Below, piece after piece: positions 44,207 through 52,865 of a stretch of 64,000 nt of DNA (positions within the stretch are counted from its first letter, which is position 1; each line of letters starts with the position of its first letter). A program made the translations under genes and the position numbers. The stretch is from Lachnospiraceae bacterium. GTDB lineage: Bacteria > Bacillota > Clostridia > Lachnospirales > Lachnospiraceae. The notes beneath the pieces are model-generated. The model saw nothing but the letters and a program-made list of their open reading frames with translations. It had not been told where the DNA came from and searched no databases. The stretch lies in contig JAFXCD010000045.1 in assembly GCA_017521605.1 (NCBI GenBank), forward strand, positions 124,001 through 188,000, in the 5' to 3' direction.

Positions 44207-45637
44207 ATGAGTTATTTAAATAATATTGAAAAGATGAATATTTTGGTTATTGGTGACGTAATGCTGGATACATATTACAATGGAGATGTGAGTCGCATAT
44301 CCCCTGAAGCACCTGTTCCGGTATTTAGAAAAAGAAGTGAAAGATGTGTTTTGGGTGGTGCAGCAAATGTTGCGGCTAATTTGGTCGCAGCAAATCAAAA
44401 TGTCTATATGATGACTATCGTTGGTAACGATGAAAATGGAAATAAGCTAATAAAAATGTTTGAAAATCAGCAGATAAATACTGAGTTGATTGTAACTTTA
44501 GAACGTAATACAACAGTAAAAACTAGATTTGTTGCAACAAATAATCAACAAGTGTTGAGGCTAGATGTCGAAGATACAGAGGAATTGAGTTCAAAAGATT
44601 GTAAAATGTTGTTAAGTACATTAGAAGGTACAATAGATAACTTTGATTTGATTTTGTTGTCTGATTATTTAAAAGGATTTTTGACTTATGAATTTACACA
44701 AGGGGTTCTTCAGTTAGCAAAAAGCAAAAATATACCAGCAATTATTGACGTAAAGGATCCCCAAATTAATAAGTATCATGATGCTTTTTTATTAAAGCCA
44801 AATTTAAAAGAATTGAGAGAGTTAACTGGTGAACAGGTAAGTAATGATGAAGAAATTGTAAAAGCATCTGAAAAGCTTCGAGATATTTGTGATTGCAAAT
44901 ATGTACTTACTACCTGTGGTGCCAGAGGGATGGTTTTAGTAGGTGATGGTGAACCATATTTTATAAATTCTGTAGGTCAGGAAGTGTTTGATGTAACTGG
45001 TGCTGGAGATACAACAATTGCTTATCTTGCAGCTTGTATGGTAAATGGGTTTTCCATGAAGAAATCTGTTGATATAGCGAATTATGCAGCTGGTATACAA
45101 GTATCAAAGGTTGGTACATCCTCTGTTTATTGGCATGAAATACGTGAATGTTTAGCTGACAATGCAGATGGTATAATGCATAAATACATAAGTGGACAAG
45201 CAGTTGAAAAAATAAGAGATATAAATAAAGACAAAAAAATAGTTTTTACAAATGGATGCTTTGATATTTTGCATAGTGGTCATATTCGTTATTTACAGGA
45301 AGCAGCTAAACTAGGTGATATTTTGATAATGGGACTAAATAGTGATGCGTCAGTCAAGAGATTAAAAGGTCCTGAAAGACCTGTAAATAATGAGATGGAT
45401 AGAGCAGAATTACTATGTGCACTAGGCTTTGTTGACTATGTAGTTATATTTGAAGAAGATACACCTTTGGAATTGATTAAAAAGATCCAACCTGACGTTT
45501 TAGTTAAAGGTGGTGACTATTCTAATGAGTATGTGATAGGGACAAAAGAAGTGGAGGAAAGAGGCGGTAGATTAGTTTTAATTCCCTTTGTTGAAGGAAA
45601 ATCAACAACAAACATTATTGAAAAGATTAAGCATTAG
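44207..45637 (+). CDS. hldE: Bifunctional heptose-7-phosphate kinase / heptose-1-phosphate adenylyltransferase
   Basis: It carries out two steps to ADP-heptose. The N-terminal PfkB kinase domain (about 1-320) has DVMLDTYYNGDVSRISPEAPVP, GGAANVAANL and TGAGDT (about 264-269); the C-terminal nucleotidyltransferase domain (about 345-476) has FTNGCFDILHSGH and VKGGDY. The length of 476 matches HldE/RfaE. ATG 44207 begins one base after the GT9 stop and gives the canonical N-terminus; ATG 44195, closer to GGAAGG, is an alternative that would overlap. It works with gmhA, gmhB and hldD immediately downstream. Confidence 0.95.
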   Translation: MSYLNNIEKMNILVIGDVMLDTYYNGDVSRISPEAPVPVFRKRSERCVLGGAANVAANLVAANQNVYMMTIVGNDENGNKLIKMFENQQINTELIVTLERNTTVKTRFVATNNQQVLRLDVEDTEELSSKDCKMLLSTLEGTIDNFDLILLSDYLKGFLTYEFTQGVLQLAKSKNIPAIIDVKDPQINKYHDAFLLKPNLKELRELTGEQVSNDEEIVKASEKLRDICDCKYVLTTCGARGMVLVGDGEPYFINSVGQEVFDVTGAGDTTIAYLAACMVNGFSMKKSVDIANYAAGIQVSKVGTSSVYWHEIRECLADNADGIMHKYISGQAVEKIRDINKDKKIVFTNGCFDILHSGHIRYLQEAAKLGDILIMGLNSDASVKRLKGPERPVNNEMDRAELLCALGFVDYVVIFEEDTPLELIKKIQPDVLVKGGDYSNEYVIGTKEVEERGGRLVLIPFVEGKSTTNIIEKIKH

Positions 45638-45673
45638 TTTATGGATATTAATTATATAGAAAGAGGAATCTAT

Positions 45674-46252
45674 ATGTATGATTTAATTGAAAAACGCATA
45701 TCAGAAAGTATTGATGTAAAAAAAGATATATTAAATAATCCAGTTCTTTTGGAAGAGGTGTCTAAGACTGCAGATATTATAATTTCATGTATTAAGAATG
45801 GTGGGAAAATAGTACTTTGCGGTAATGGGGGCTCTGCTTCTGATGCACTTCATTTTGCAGGGGAGATAGTAGGTCGTTTTCAGAGAGAACGTTCACCATG
45901 GGCTGCGATAGTTTTAAATTCAGATGTGACAACTATGACAGCAATTGCAAATGATTATGGATATGATGATATGTTCGCACGTCAAGCAGAAGGATTACTA
46001 ACAGATAAAGATGTGTTGATAGGAATAAGTACGAGTGGAAATTCTGAAAATGTATATCGTGCAGTTAAAGTTGCACATAAAAAAGGTGCAAAGGTGGTTG
46101 CTTTTTTAGGTAGAGATGGTGGTAAAATTTACAAAGAGGCGGATTTTCACCTAGTGGTGCCTAGTATGAATACAGCTCGTATACAGGAGTGTCATATTAC
46201 ATTGATACATATAATATGTGAAATTGTAGAAAATGAAATTACAACAGTTTAG
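45674..46252 (+). CDS. gmhA: Sedoheptulose-7-phosphate isomerase
   Basis: GmhA isomerises sedoheptulose-7-phosphate to D-glycero-D-manno-heptose-7-phosphate, the first committed step to ADP-heptose. The 192-residue SIS-domain protein has CGNGGSASDALHFAGEIVGRF, ANDYGYDDMFARQ and GISTSGNSENV. AAGAGG lies seven bases before ATG 45674, and the family N-terminus starts there, so the upstream ATG 45641 is rejected. It is second in the hldE-gmhA-gmhB-hldD series. Confidence 0.95.
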   Translation: MYDLIEKRISESIDVKKDILNNPVLLEEVSKTADIIISCIKNGGKIVLCGNGGSASDALHFAGEIVGRFQRERSPWAAIVLNSDVTTMTAIANDYGYDDMFARQAEGLLTDKDVLIGISTSGNSENVYRAVKVAHKKGAKVVAFLGRDGGKIYKEADFHLVVPSMNTARIQECHITLIHIICEIVENEITTV

Positions 46253-46260
46253 GAGCAAAT

Positions 46261-46836
46261 ATGAAAGCTGTTTTTTTGGATAGAGATGGTACGATTAATA
46301 TAGAGAAACATTATCTTTATAAAATAGAAGATTTTGAATTTATTTTGAATGCTATAGAAGGATTAAAGCTTCTACAACAGATGGGTTATATGCTGATTAT
46401 AGTAACGAATCAATCGGGTATAGGTAGAGGATATTACACTGAAGAAGCTTTTTTGAGATTAAATAATTGGATGTTAAATCGTTTAGAAGTAGAAGGAATT
46501 CATATTGAAAAAGTTTATTATTGTCCTCATTTACCAGGTGCAAAAGTTGAAAAATATCGTATGAATTGTAAATGTCGTAAGCCGTCACTTGGAATGTATG
46601 AGAAGGCAATTGAGGAGTTTGAGATAGAATTATCAAAAAGTTTTGCTATTGGAGATAAGATAAGGGATTGTGAAATTTGTTTTACGACGGATTGTCGGGG
46701 TTTTTTGATAGACAATAATGAGAGTACAGATGTAATAAATAGAGTAAAATTAGGTCAGATAAAGAATGTTCAATATGCAAATGATTTATATGAATGTGCA
46801 AAAATAATTTGTAAAATGGATATGGAGGAAACGTAA
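46261..46836 (+). CDS. gmhB: D-glycero-D-manno-heptose-1,7-bisphosphate 7-phosphatase
   Basis: A HAD-superfamily phosphatase of 191 residues that removes the 7-phosphate between the two HldE steps. The nucleophile motif FLDRDGTIN is at residues 5-13, VTNQSGIGRG is motif II, and a Cys-rich zinc loop (YYCPHLPG ... NCKCRKP) is typical of GmhB. Its context between gmhA and hldD confirms the assignment. It overlaps hldD by one base (TAATG). Confidence 0.95.
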   Translation: MKAVFLDRDGTINIEKHYLYKIEDFEFILNAIEGLKLLQQMGYMLIIVTNQSGIGRGYYTEEAFLRLNNWMLNRLEVEGIHIEKVYYCPHLPGAKVEKYRMNCKCRKPSLGMYEKAIEEFEIELSKSFAIGDKIRDCEICFTTDCRGFLIDNNESTDVINRVKLGQIKNVQYANDLYECAKIICKMDMEET

Positions 46837-47801
46837 TGATTATTGTAACAGGTGGTGCAGGTTTTATTGGTAGCTGCGTAGTAAGATCTTTAAATGATAC
46901 TGGATATGAAGATATTGTTATAGTTGATAATATTGGTTCAACTGATAAATGGCTAAATATACGTAATAAGAAGTATATTAAATATGTGCATAAAAATGTT
47001 TTTTTAGAAGAACTACAGACTTATGATAATGTTACAGCGATTATACATATGGGGGCTCAATCTGCCACTACAGAAAGAGATTTTGATTATTTATGGAAAA
47101 ATAATTTTGAATATACCAGAGCACTGTGGGATTATTGTGCTGAGAAACAAATAAGTTTTATTTATGCAAGTTCTGCAGCAACATATGGTGATGGCAAAAG
47201 TGGATTTGATGATAGAATGGATATTGACAAGCTGCTTCCTTTAAATGGTTATGGGTACTCTAAACAGGTGTTTGACCTATGGGTGAAGCATCAAGCTAAG
47301 GTCTTTCCTAAGCAATATGTGGGATTGAAATTTTTTAATGTGTATGGACCTAATGAATATTTTAAGGGTAATATGGCAAGTATGATATTTCATGGTTTTA
47401 GACAGATTCAAGAAACTGGTTCAATTAAGTTGTTTAAGTCTTGTAATCCTATTTATAAGGATGGTGGGCAGCTTAGAGATTTTGTATATGTAAAGGATAT
47501 TTGTAATGTTATATTATGGATGTTGGATAATGCACATGTTAGTGGATTGTTTAATGTAGGAACAGGGCGAGCACAGAGTTTTAAAGAATTGGCAGAAGCA
47601 ACATTCCATGCTTTAAACATGGAACCCAATATTGTATACATTGACATGCCGGAAAATTTGAAGAAAAAGTATCAGTATTATACTCAAGCAGAGATTGATA
47701 AGTTACGTAAAGTTGGTTATGATAAAGTGTTTTTTGATTTAGAAGCTGGTGCTAGTGATTATGTAAAGGAATATTTAGATAATGATTATTTAGTATTTTA
47801 G
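46836..47801 (+). CDS. hldD: ADP-L-glycero-D-manno-heptose 6-epimerase
   Basis: HldD converts ADP-D-glycero- to ADP-L-glycero-D-manno-heptose, the final donor form. The 321-residue SDR begins IIVTGGAGFIGS and has SATTERDFDYLWKNN, YASSAATYGDG, YGYSKQVFDLWV, NVYGPNEYFKGNMASM and FNVGTGRAQSFKELA, all close to the HldD pattern. Translation is coupled to gmhB by TAATG. Its presence indicates the L,D form of heptose rather than only the D,D precursor. Confidence 0.94.
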   Translation: MIIVTGGAGFIGSCVVRSLNDTGYEDIVIVDNIGSTDKWLNIRNKKYIKYVHKNVFLEELQTYDNVTAIIHMGAQSATTERDFDYLWKNNFEYTRALWDYCAEKQISFIYASSAATYGDGKSGFDDRMDIDKLLPLNGYGYSKQVFDLWVKHQAKVFPKQYVGLKFFNVYGPNEYFKGNMASMIFHGFRQIQETGSIKLFKSCNPIYKDGGQLRDFVYVKDICNVILWMLDNAHVSGLFNVGTGRAQSFKELAEATFHALNMEPNIVYIDMPENLKKKYQYYTQAEIDKLRKVGYDKVFFDLEAGASDYVKEYLDNDYLVF

Positions 47802-47843
47802 AAAGCTTTATTCAAATGAATTTTAATGCGAGGATGTAGCTTA

Positions 47844-49028
47844 ATGAAGTGTGGAAGAGGGTATAATAGATTATTGATTAATATAACGGATATTAAGTTT
47901 ACAATAATTTACTTGATTTTTCTAAAACCAGCAATATTAGAAGATATTAATTTGCTAGATAATTTATGGAATGTTGGAAGATTTGGTTTGACTATTTGCT
48001 TTTTGGGAATGTTACTATTGAAGAATAAGAACCTATGTTCAACTTTTTATCCAGCTTTAATATTCATTTTAGTTTTTATTTCGACTTTGTTACATAATGG
48101 TGTAATAAAGATTGTGTTGGGACATTGGATTCCTATACTTGGTTTATTAGCATTTTTAGAATTGAATAAGAAATATCTTGGCAGAATTATAAACGTTTTT
48201 TGGAGCATTGGTAGTTTATTAATCGTTCTTAATTTGATTTTGATTATATTGTTTCCGCAGGGAGTGTGGAAAAGAAATAATTATTTGCCAATTTGGTTAC
48301 TTGGACAAAAGCAAGATTTTGTAGCTTGTATTTTGCCTACAATGTTATTTGGAGTTCTATGCCATAAAAAAGAAAATCGTTCTAATATATACTTTTTGCT
48401 TGTGTTAATAAGTGTTTGTATTACGTTTCATTATTCAAAACCAATGGGATTGATAGTATGTTTGGTGATTTTTGGTTGTCTCATTGCTATAAATAATTTT
48501 TTAAAGTACAGATTAAGTATGAGATTACTCATAAATATTAATCTATTGTTTGAAATATTAGCCATATTAATTGCATTTGCATATTCAAATTTTGGCTGGT
48601 TGCAGGAATTTTTAAAAACAATAAGTAATGTAGGTATGGATAAGTCGCAAACATTAAATATAAGATTTCAAATGTGGATATATTCAATAAAAATGATTAA
48701 AGAGAATCTTTTCTTGGGAACTGGCCAAATTTCACAAGATATGTGGTATAAAACATCTGCTTTAGAATACTATCATACAATTATACACAATCTGCCATTA
48801 GATATTGCCATGACAGGTGGATGCATTGCTTTATTTTTGTTTATAATTTGGAATTCCAAAATGAGTACTAAATTAAGTCAGGGATGGGATAACCGTAAGA
48901 ATAGATATATAGGGTTTGCAATTTTTACATTGAATATATTATGTGTCATAGAGTGCCCATATCAACCGATTATTTTTATGATTTATGCATTACCATTTTT
49001 AATAGAGAATAAAAGAGATAATTTATAA
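47844..49028 (+). CDS. Polytopic membrane protein, O-antigen polymerase-like (Wzy candidate)
   Basis: About ten hydrophobic segments fill its 394 residues, with a larger loop in the C-terminal half that includes NIRFQMWIYSIKMIKENLFLGTGQ and HTIIHNLPLDIAMTGG. A late loop with HN before a hydrophobic helix is typical of Wzy/WaaL proteins. Such proteins join lipid-linked repeat units outside the membrane. GAGGATG before ATG 47844 supports this start over 47826. Sequence identity in this class is low, so the family assignment rests on topology and context. It directly precedes the flippase. Confidence 0.75.
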   Translation: MKCGRGYNRLLINITDIKFTIIYLIFLKPAILEDINLLDNLWNVGRFGLTICFLGMLLLKNKNLCSTFYPALIFILVFISTLLHNGVIKIVLGHWIPILGLLAFLELNKKYLGRIINVFWSIGSLLIVLNLILIILFPQGVWKRNNYLPIWLLGQKQDFVACILPTMLFGVLCHKKENRSNIYFLLVLISVCITFHYSKPMGLIVCLVIFGCLIAINNFLKYRLSMRLLININLLFEILAILIAFAYSNFGWLQEFLKTISNVGMDKSQTLNIRFQMWIYSIKMIKENLFLGTGQISQDMWYKTSALEYYHTIIHNLPLDIAMTGGCIALFLFIIWNSKMSTKLSQGWDNRKNRYIGFAIFTLNILCVIECPYQPIIFMIYALPFLIENKRDNL

Positions 49029-49054
49029 TGTATTGATTGTTGGAGTGTTTGTAG

Positions 49055-50506
49055 ATGAATCTATTTAATAAATTTATAAAGTCTTATTATCAATTATCGA
49101 GACCAGCTAAAGCATCATTGTGGTTTACAGTATGTTATGTGATACAACGTGGACTTCAATTTTTAGTTATGCCAATTTATACTCGCATAATGACTTCAGA
49201 TGAGTATGGTGTATATTCGGTTTTTTTATCTTGGTTTAATTTGATTTGTGTGTTCTCGTCTCTTAATATATATAGTGGTACATTTAATAAAGCAATGGTA
49301 AAATATGAAAATCAAAGAGATAGGTATATTTCGTCAGTGCAGTATTTGACTTTATTAATAGGATTATTATTTACTATATTTATTATTGTATTTAATAATG
49401 AAATATATAAGTGGACTGGATATTCTTTCAAATTGCAGTTATTACTCTGTGCTAATTTATTATTTTTTCCCTCGTTACAATATTGGTCGCAGAAACAAAG
49501 ATTTTTATATGAATATAAAAATCTGGTATTAATTACTTTGTTTAGTTCATTATTAAATATATCATTTGGTATTATATTTGTGTTAATTAATGATGATAAA
49601 AGTTTTGCTTTAATATTTGTTACTGTTTTGATTCAAGTTGTAATCAATTGTGTTATTTTTGTTGACTTATCAATTAAAGGAAAATGTTTTTATCATTTTG
49701 AATATTGGATATGGTCTATAAAAACATCAATACCATTGATACCACATTATTTATCAGAAATATTATTAGGACATGCTGATCGATTAATGATTAATCATTT
49801 GTGTGGTTCTTCGCAGGCAGGTATATATAATATTGTATACCAAATCTCAATGGTTATGACTATACTAAGAACTGGGATAAATGGAGCTTTTACACCTTGG
49901 CTTTACTATGCAATAAAACAAAATAATGTTGAAGATATTAAGAGAGTTACAAATTTATTGACAATTTTAATGAGTATGCTTACTGTATTGTTTATGTTAA
50001 TAGGACCAGAAATCATAACTATAGTAGCACCAGAAGAATATTATGAAGCAGTTGTTGATATTCCAGCAATAATGGTTGGGAGTTTTTTTATATATGTTTA
50101 TGTATTATTTTCTAATGTAGAAATATATTTTGAACATACAAGTGGAGTTGCAATTGCTTCTGTTGTTGCTGCGGTGATAAATATTGTTTTAAATTGGATT
50201 TGTATCAACCATATAGGATATTTGGCTGCAGGTTATACAACAATGATATCATATATAATTATGGCAATTATGCACTATTTGTTTTTGAAGAAGATTATTA
50301 AAGATAAAAAAGAAGTCATGGGCATATTTGATTTTAGATTTATGCTTTGTATTTCAATAATTTTGATACTTTCAAGCATGATTATATTGAAAGTATACAA
50401 ATATATTATTGTGAGGATGGGGCTAATTACGCTTTTATTAGTATTTGGTATATTAAAAATAGATGTGTTCAGTAGGTTATTAAGAGATTTAAAGAAACGA
50501 GATTAG
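49055..50506 (+). CDS. Wzx-type lipid-linked oligosaccharide flippase
   Basis: A 483-residue membrane protein with about 12-14 transmembrane helices of the MOP/MATE superfamily. The N-terminal RGLQFLVMPIYTRIMTSDEYGVYSVFLSW is the classic polysaccharide-flippase start, and HADRLMINHLCGSSQAGIYNIVYQ marks helix seven. It would move undecaprenyl-linked repeat units across the membrane to the polymerase. GGAG is found upstream of the start. AT-rich like the rest of the cassette. Confidence 0.92.
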   Translation: MNLFNKFIKSYYQLSRPAKASLWFTVCYVIQRGLQFLVMPIYTRIMTSDEYGVYSVFLSWFNLICVFSSLNIYSGTFNKAMVKYENQRDRYISSVQYLTLLIGLLFTIFIIVFNNEIYKWTGYSFKLQLLLCANLLFFPSLQYWSQKQRFLYEYKNLVLITLFSSLLNISFGIIFVLINDDKSFALIFVTVLIQVVINCVIFVDLSIKGKCFYHFEYWIWSIKTSIPLIPHYLSEILLGHADRLMINHLCGSSQAGIYNIVYQISMVMTILRTGINGAFTPWLYYAIKQNNVEDIKRVTNLLTILMSMLTVLFMLIGPEIITIVAPEEYYEAVVDIPAIMVGSFFIYVYVLFSNVEIYFEHTSGVAIASVVAAVINIVLNWICINHIGYLAAGYTTMISYIIMAIMHYLFLKKIIKDKKEVMGIFDFRFMLCISIILILSSMIILKVYKYIIVRMGLITLLLVFGILKIDVFSRLLRDLKKRD

Positions 50507-50529
50507 AATGATAATAAGGAGAGATTCTT

Positions 50530-51636
50530 TTGAAAAAAATTGGTATATTAACATATCACACAGGATATAATTATGGTGCTAGCTTGCAAGCATATGCATT
50601 GCAAACGACAATAAAAAAAATGGGTTTTCAAAGTGAAATTATCAATTTTGAAACTGAAGAATTTGTTGCAAGTAGAGAGATGTTCAGTCGGAAACCTAAA
50701 AGATTGAAAGAGGTTATAAAAATAGTATCACGTATTCCGTATTTTAATTCCTTAAATAAAAGACAAAAGTTGTTTGATGATTATACAAAGAATTGCTTAA
50801 TTACGAGTCCTTTATATCGAACAGAGGAAGAAGTTATTAAACATGCAGAAGATTATGAGTGCATAGTATGCGGAAGTGATCAAATTTGGAATCTTTCACA
50901 AGATGATGCTCCTGCCGCAAATCCATTATTTTTTCTTAATTTTCCTAAAAAGCAAAGACGTATATCTTATGCAGCTTCATTTGGTAAATGGGTTAAAGAG
51001 GCTCCGAACAATGAAGATATATTTTTGCCATGGTTAAAGCAATTTGATGCGATTTCTGTCAGGGAAATTAGTGGTGTTGAATATTTAAAATCTCTTGCAA
51101 TAGATTGTGAAATTACATTAGATCCAACGATTCTTCTAGATGCAGAGGAATATGATTCTATATGTGCAGATAGAATTATACAGGAAAAGTATGTTTTGTT
51201 GTTTTCTTGGATGTGTACCGATGATGTGGTAGAAGCAGCAAAAATGGTTGCTAAAGAATTAAATTTACCACTATATAATATAGTTCCACCACCGAGAGCT
51301 ATGGGAAAAGGTATTCCTAGAAAATTAGATATTGGTCCTAGAGAGTTTCTAAGTATGATAAAATATGCTGATTTTGTTGTAACAAATTCATTTCATGGAA
51401 CAGCGTTTGCTACGACATATAAAAAGCCATATGTATCAATTGTATCTGGAAAGCCGGATTTAAGAATGGAATCATTGCTTAAACAGCTGGGATTATCTGA
51501 TCATTTGGTATCTAAAGAATTTATTAATGTTCAGAGAATGATTAATACAGACTATTCTGATGTTCAGAATAAAAAAATAGAATTAAGAAAGTCGTCTATG
51601 GAGTATTTAGAAAGAGCACTAAAGGTGGATGAATAA
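50530..51636 (+). CDS. Polysaccharide pyruvyl transferase family protein
   Basis: A 368-residue cytoplasmic enzyme of the CsaB/WcaK type that adds ketal-linked pyruvate from PEP to sugars. It opens with ILTYHTGYNYGASLQAYAL, has CGSDQIWN and YAASFGK, and ends with TNSFHGTAFATTYKKPYV, where the His is a conserved family residue. The start codon is TTG at 50530, with AAGGAGAG at the right distance. It abuts the FrhB-like gene without a gap. The GSDQIWN form is common in clostridial loci, where actual pyruvyl transfer is not always proven. Confidence 0.87.
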   Translation: MKKIGILTYHTGYNYGASLQAYALQTTIKKMGFQSEIINFETEEFVASREMFSRKPKRLKEVIKIVSRIPYFNSLNKRQKLFDDYTKNCLITSPLYRTEEEVIKHAEDYECIVCGSDQIWNLSQDDAPAANPLFFLNFPKKQRRISYAASFGKWVKEAPNNEDIFLPWLKQFDAISVREISGVEYLKSLAIDCEITLDPTILLDAEEYDSICADRIIQEKYVLLFSWMCTDDVVEAAKMVAKELNLPLYNIVPPPRAMGKGIPRKLDIGPREFLSMIKYADFVVTNSFHGTAFATTYKKPYVSIVSGKPDLRMESLLKQLGLSDHLVSKEFINVQRMINTDYSDVQNKKIELRKSSMEYLERALKVDE

Positions 51637-52815
51637 ATGATAAAGTATGATTTTAATGAGTATTGTTCTGGTTGTGGTGTTTGCGCTAATGTATGCCCCA
51701 CTAAAGCGATAAGAATGGTACAAGGAAAATATGGGTTCCCTATCCCACAAATTGATGAAGAGAAATGTGTTCATTGTGGAATGTGTGATAAAGTTTGTCC
51801 ACATATTAATGCAGAAAAAAGAATCACAGGACAGAAAGAAGTAAAAGGTACATGGTTATATGCATCAGAAGATAAAGAAGCAAAGATGCGTAGTTCATCC
51901 GGAAGTGCTTTTTATGAACTTGCAAAATATTATATTTCGCAACAATATTATGTTTGTGGATGTGTGTGGGATGAAAATTTAAAAGCTGAACACATTATTG
52001 GAAATGGATTAGATAGTATTAAAAGAATGCAGGGATCAAAATATGTCCAGAGTGATGTTGGAGATTGTTATAATAAAACCATTTCATTAATAAAAGAAGG
52101 GAATAAGGTGTTATTTTCTGGTACACCATGTCAGGCCGTAGCTATGCACAATTTGGCAATGCAAATAGATGGCGGAAAGTATAGAGATAATTTACTGACA
52201 GTGGCTGTGATATGTCATGGAATTGCAACTCCTAGTGCTTGGGAAAGTTATAAAAAATATCTATCTGAATTAAATGATAGTAGATTAATACATGTGAATT
52301 TTCGTGATAAGTCTCGCGATGGATATAAGAAATCATATTGTAAATACGAATATGAATCTGGCAAAGTTATTTACCAACCAACCTTTCTTCCTTCTTCAAA
52401 ATATATAGAAGCCACTTTAGTATATAATCTTGCAATGAGAAGCAGTTGTTCACATTGTGATTGCAAGGGAATAAACGAAGGATGTGATTTGGTTATTGGT
52501 GATTGGTATACAGAATGCATGGGTGAAGGTGAACTGGGAACATCTTGTATTGTGGCATTTACAGAAAGAGGGTATAGTGTAGCTAATGAAATATTGAACG
52601 GATTACGCGAAATAAAATATGATAAAATATTACAAGAGAATGGATTTATTGAAAAATCTGTTAATTTGGGTAAAAAACGTGATGAATTCTTGTTAAAAAT
52701 GAATAATGAGTTTTTTTGGGAAAGTGTAGAAGCATTATATCCGGCAAAGTATAAGTATAAGAAAATATTGATTAAATGCGGAATATATAATTTTATTAAG
52801 AAGTTTATGAAATAA
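51637..52815 (+). CDS. FrhB-like iron-sulfur protein paired with the pyruvyl transferase
   Basis: The 392-residue protein has two [4Fe-4S] ferredoxin motifs at its N-terminus (CSGCGVCANVCPTKA and CVHCGMCDKVCP), followed by a coenzyme F420 hydrogenase beta-subunit-like domain with SGTPCQAVA, CHGIATP, and a further Cys cluster (SSCSHCDCKG). It begins one base after the pyruvyl transferase ends. FrhB-like proteins beside pyruvyl transferases recur in polysaccharide loci; their redox role is not known. An F420-dependent reaction is doubtful in a Clostridium-like organism. Confidence 0.87.
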   Translation: MIKYDFNEYCSGCGVCANVCPTKAIRMVQGKYGFPIPQIDEEKCVHCGMCDKVCPHINAEKRITGQKEVKGTWLYASEDKEAKMRSSSGSAFYELAKYYISQQYYVCGCVWDENLKAEHIIGNGLDSIKRMQGSKYVQSDVGDCYNKTISLIKEGNKVLFSGTPCQAVAMHNLAMQIDGGKYRDNLLTVAVICHGIATPSAWESYKKYLSELNDSRLIHVNFRDKSRDGYKKSYCKYEYESGKVIYQPTFLPSSKYIEATLVYNLAMRSSCSHCDCKGINEGCDLVIGDWYTECMGEGELGTSCIVAFTERGYSVANEILNGLREIKYDKILQENGFIEKSVNLGKKRDEFLLKMNNEFFWESVEALYPAKYKYKKILIKCGIYNFIKKFMK

Positions 52816-52865
52816 TTTTTAAAAAAGACTATATACTAGCTTCAAAAATAAATGGAGAATATTAC

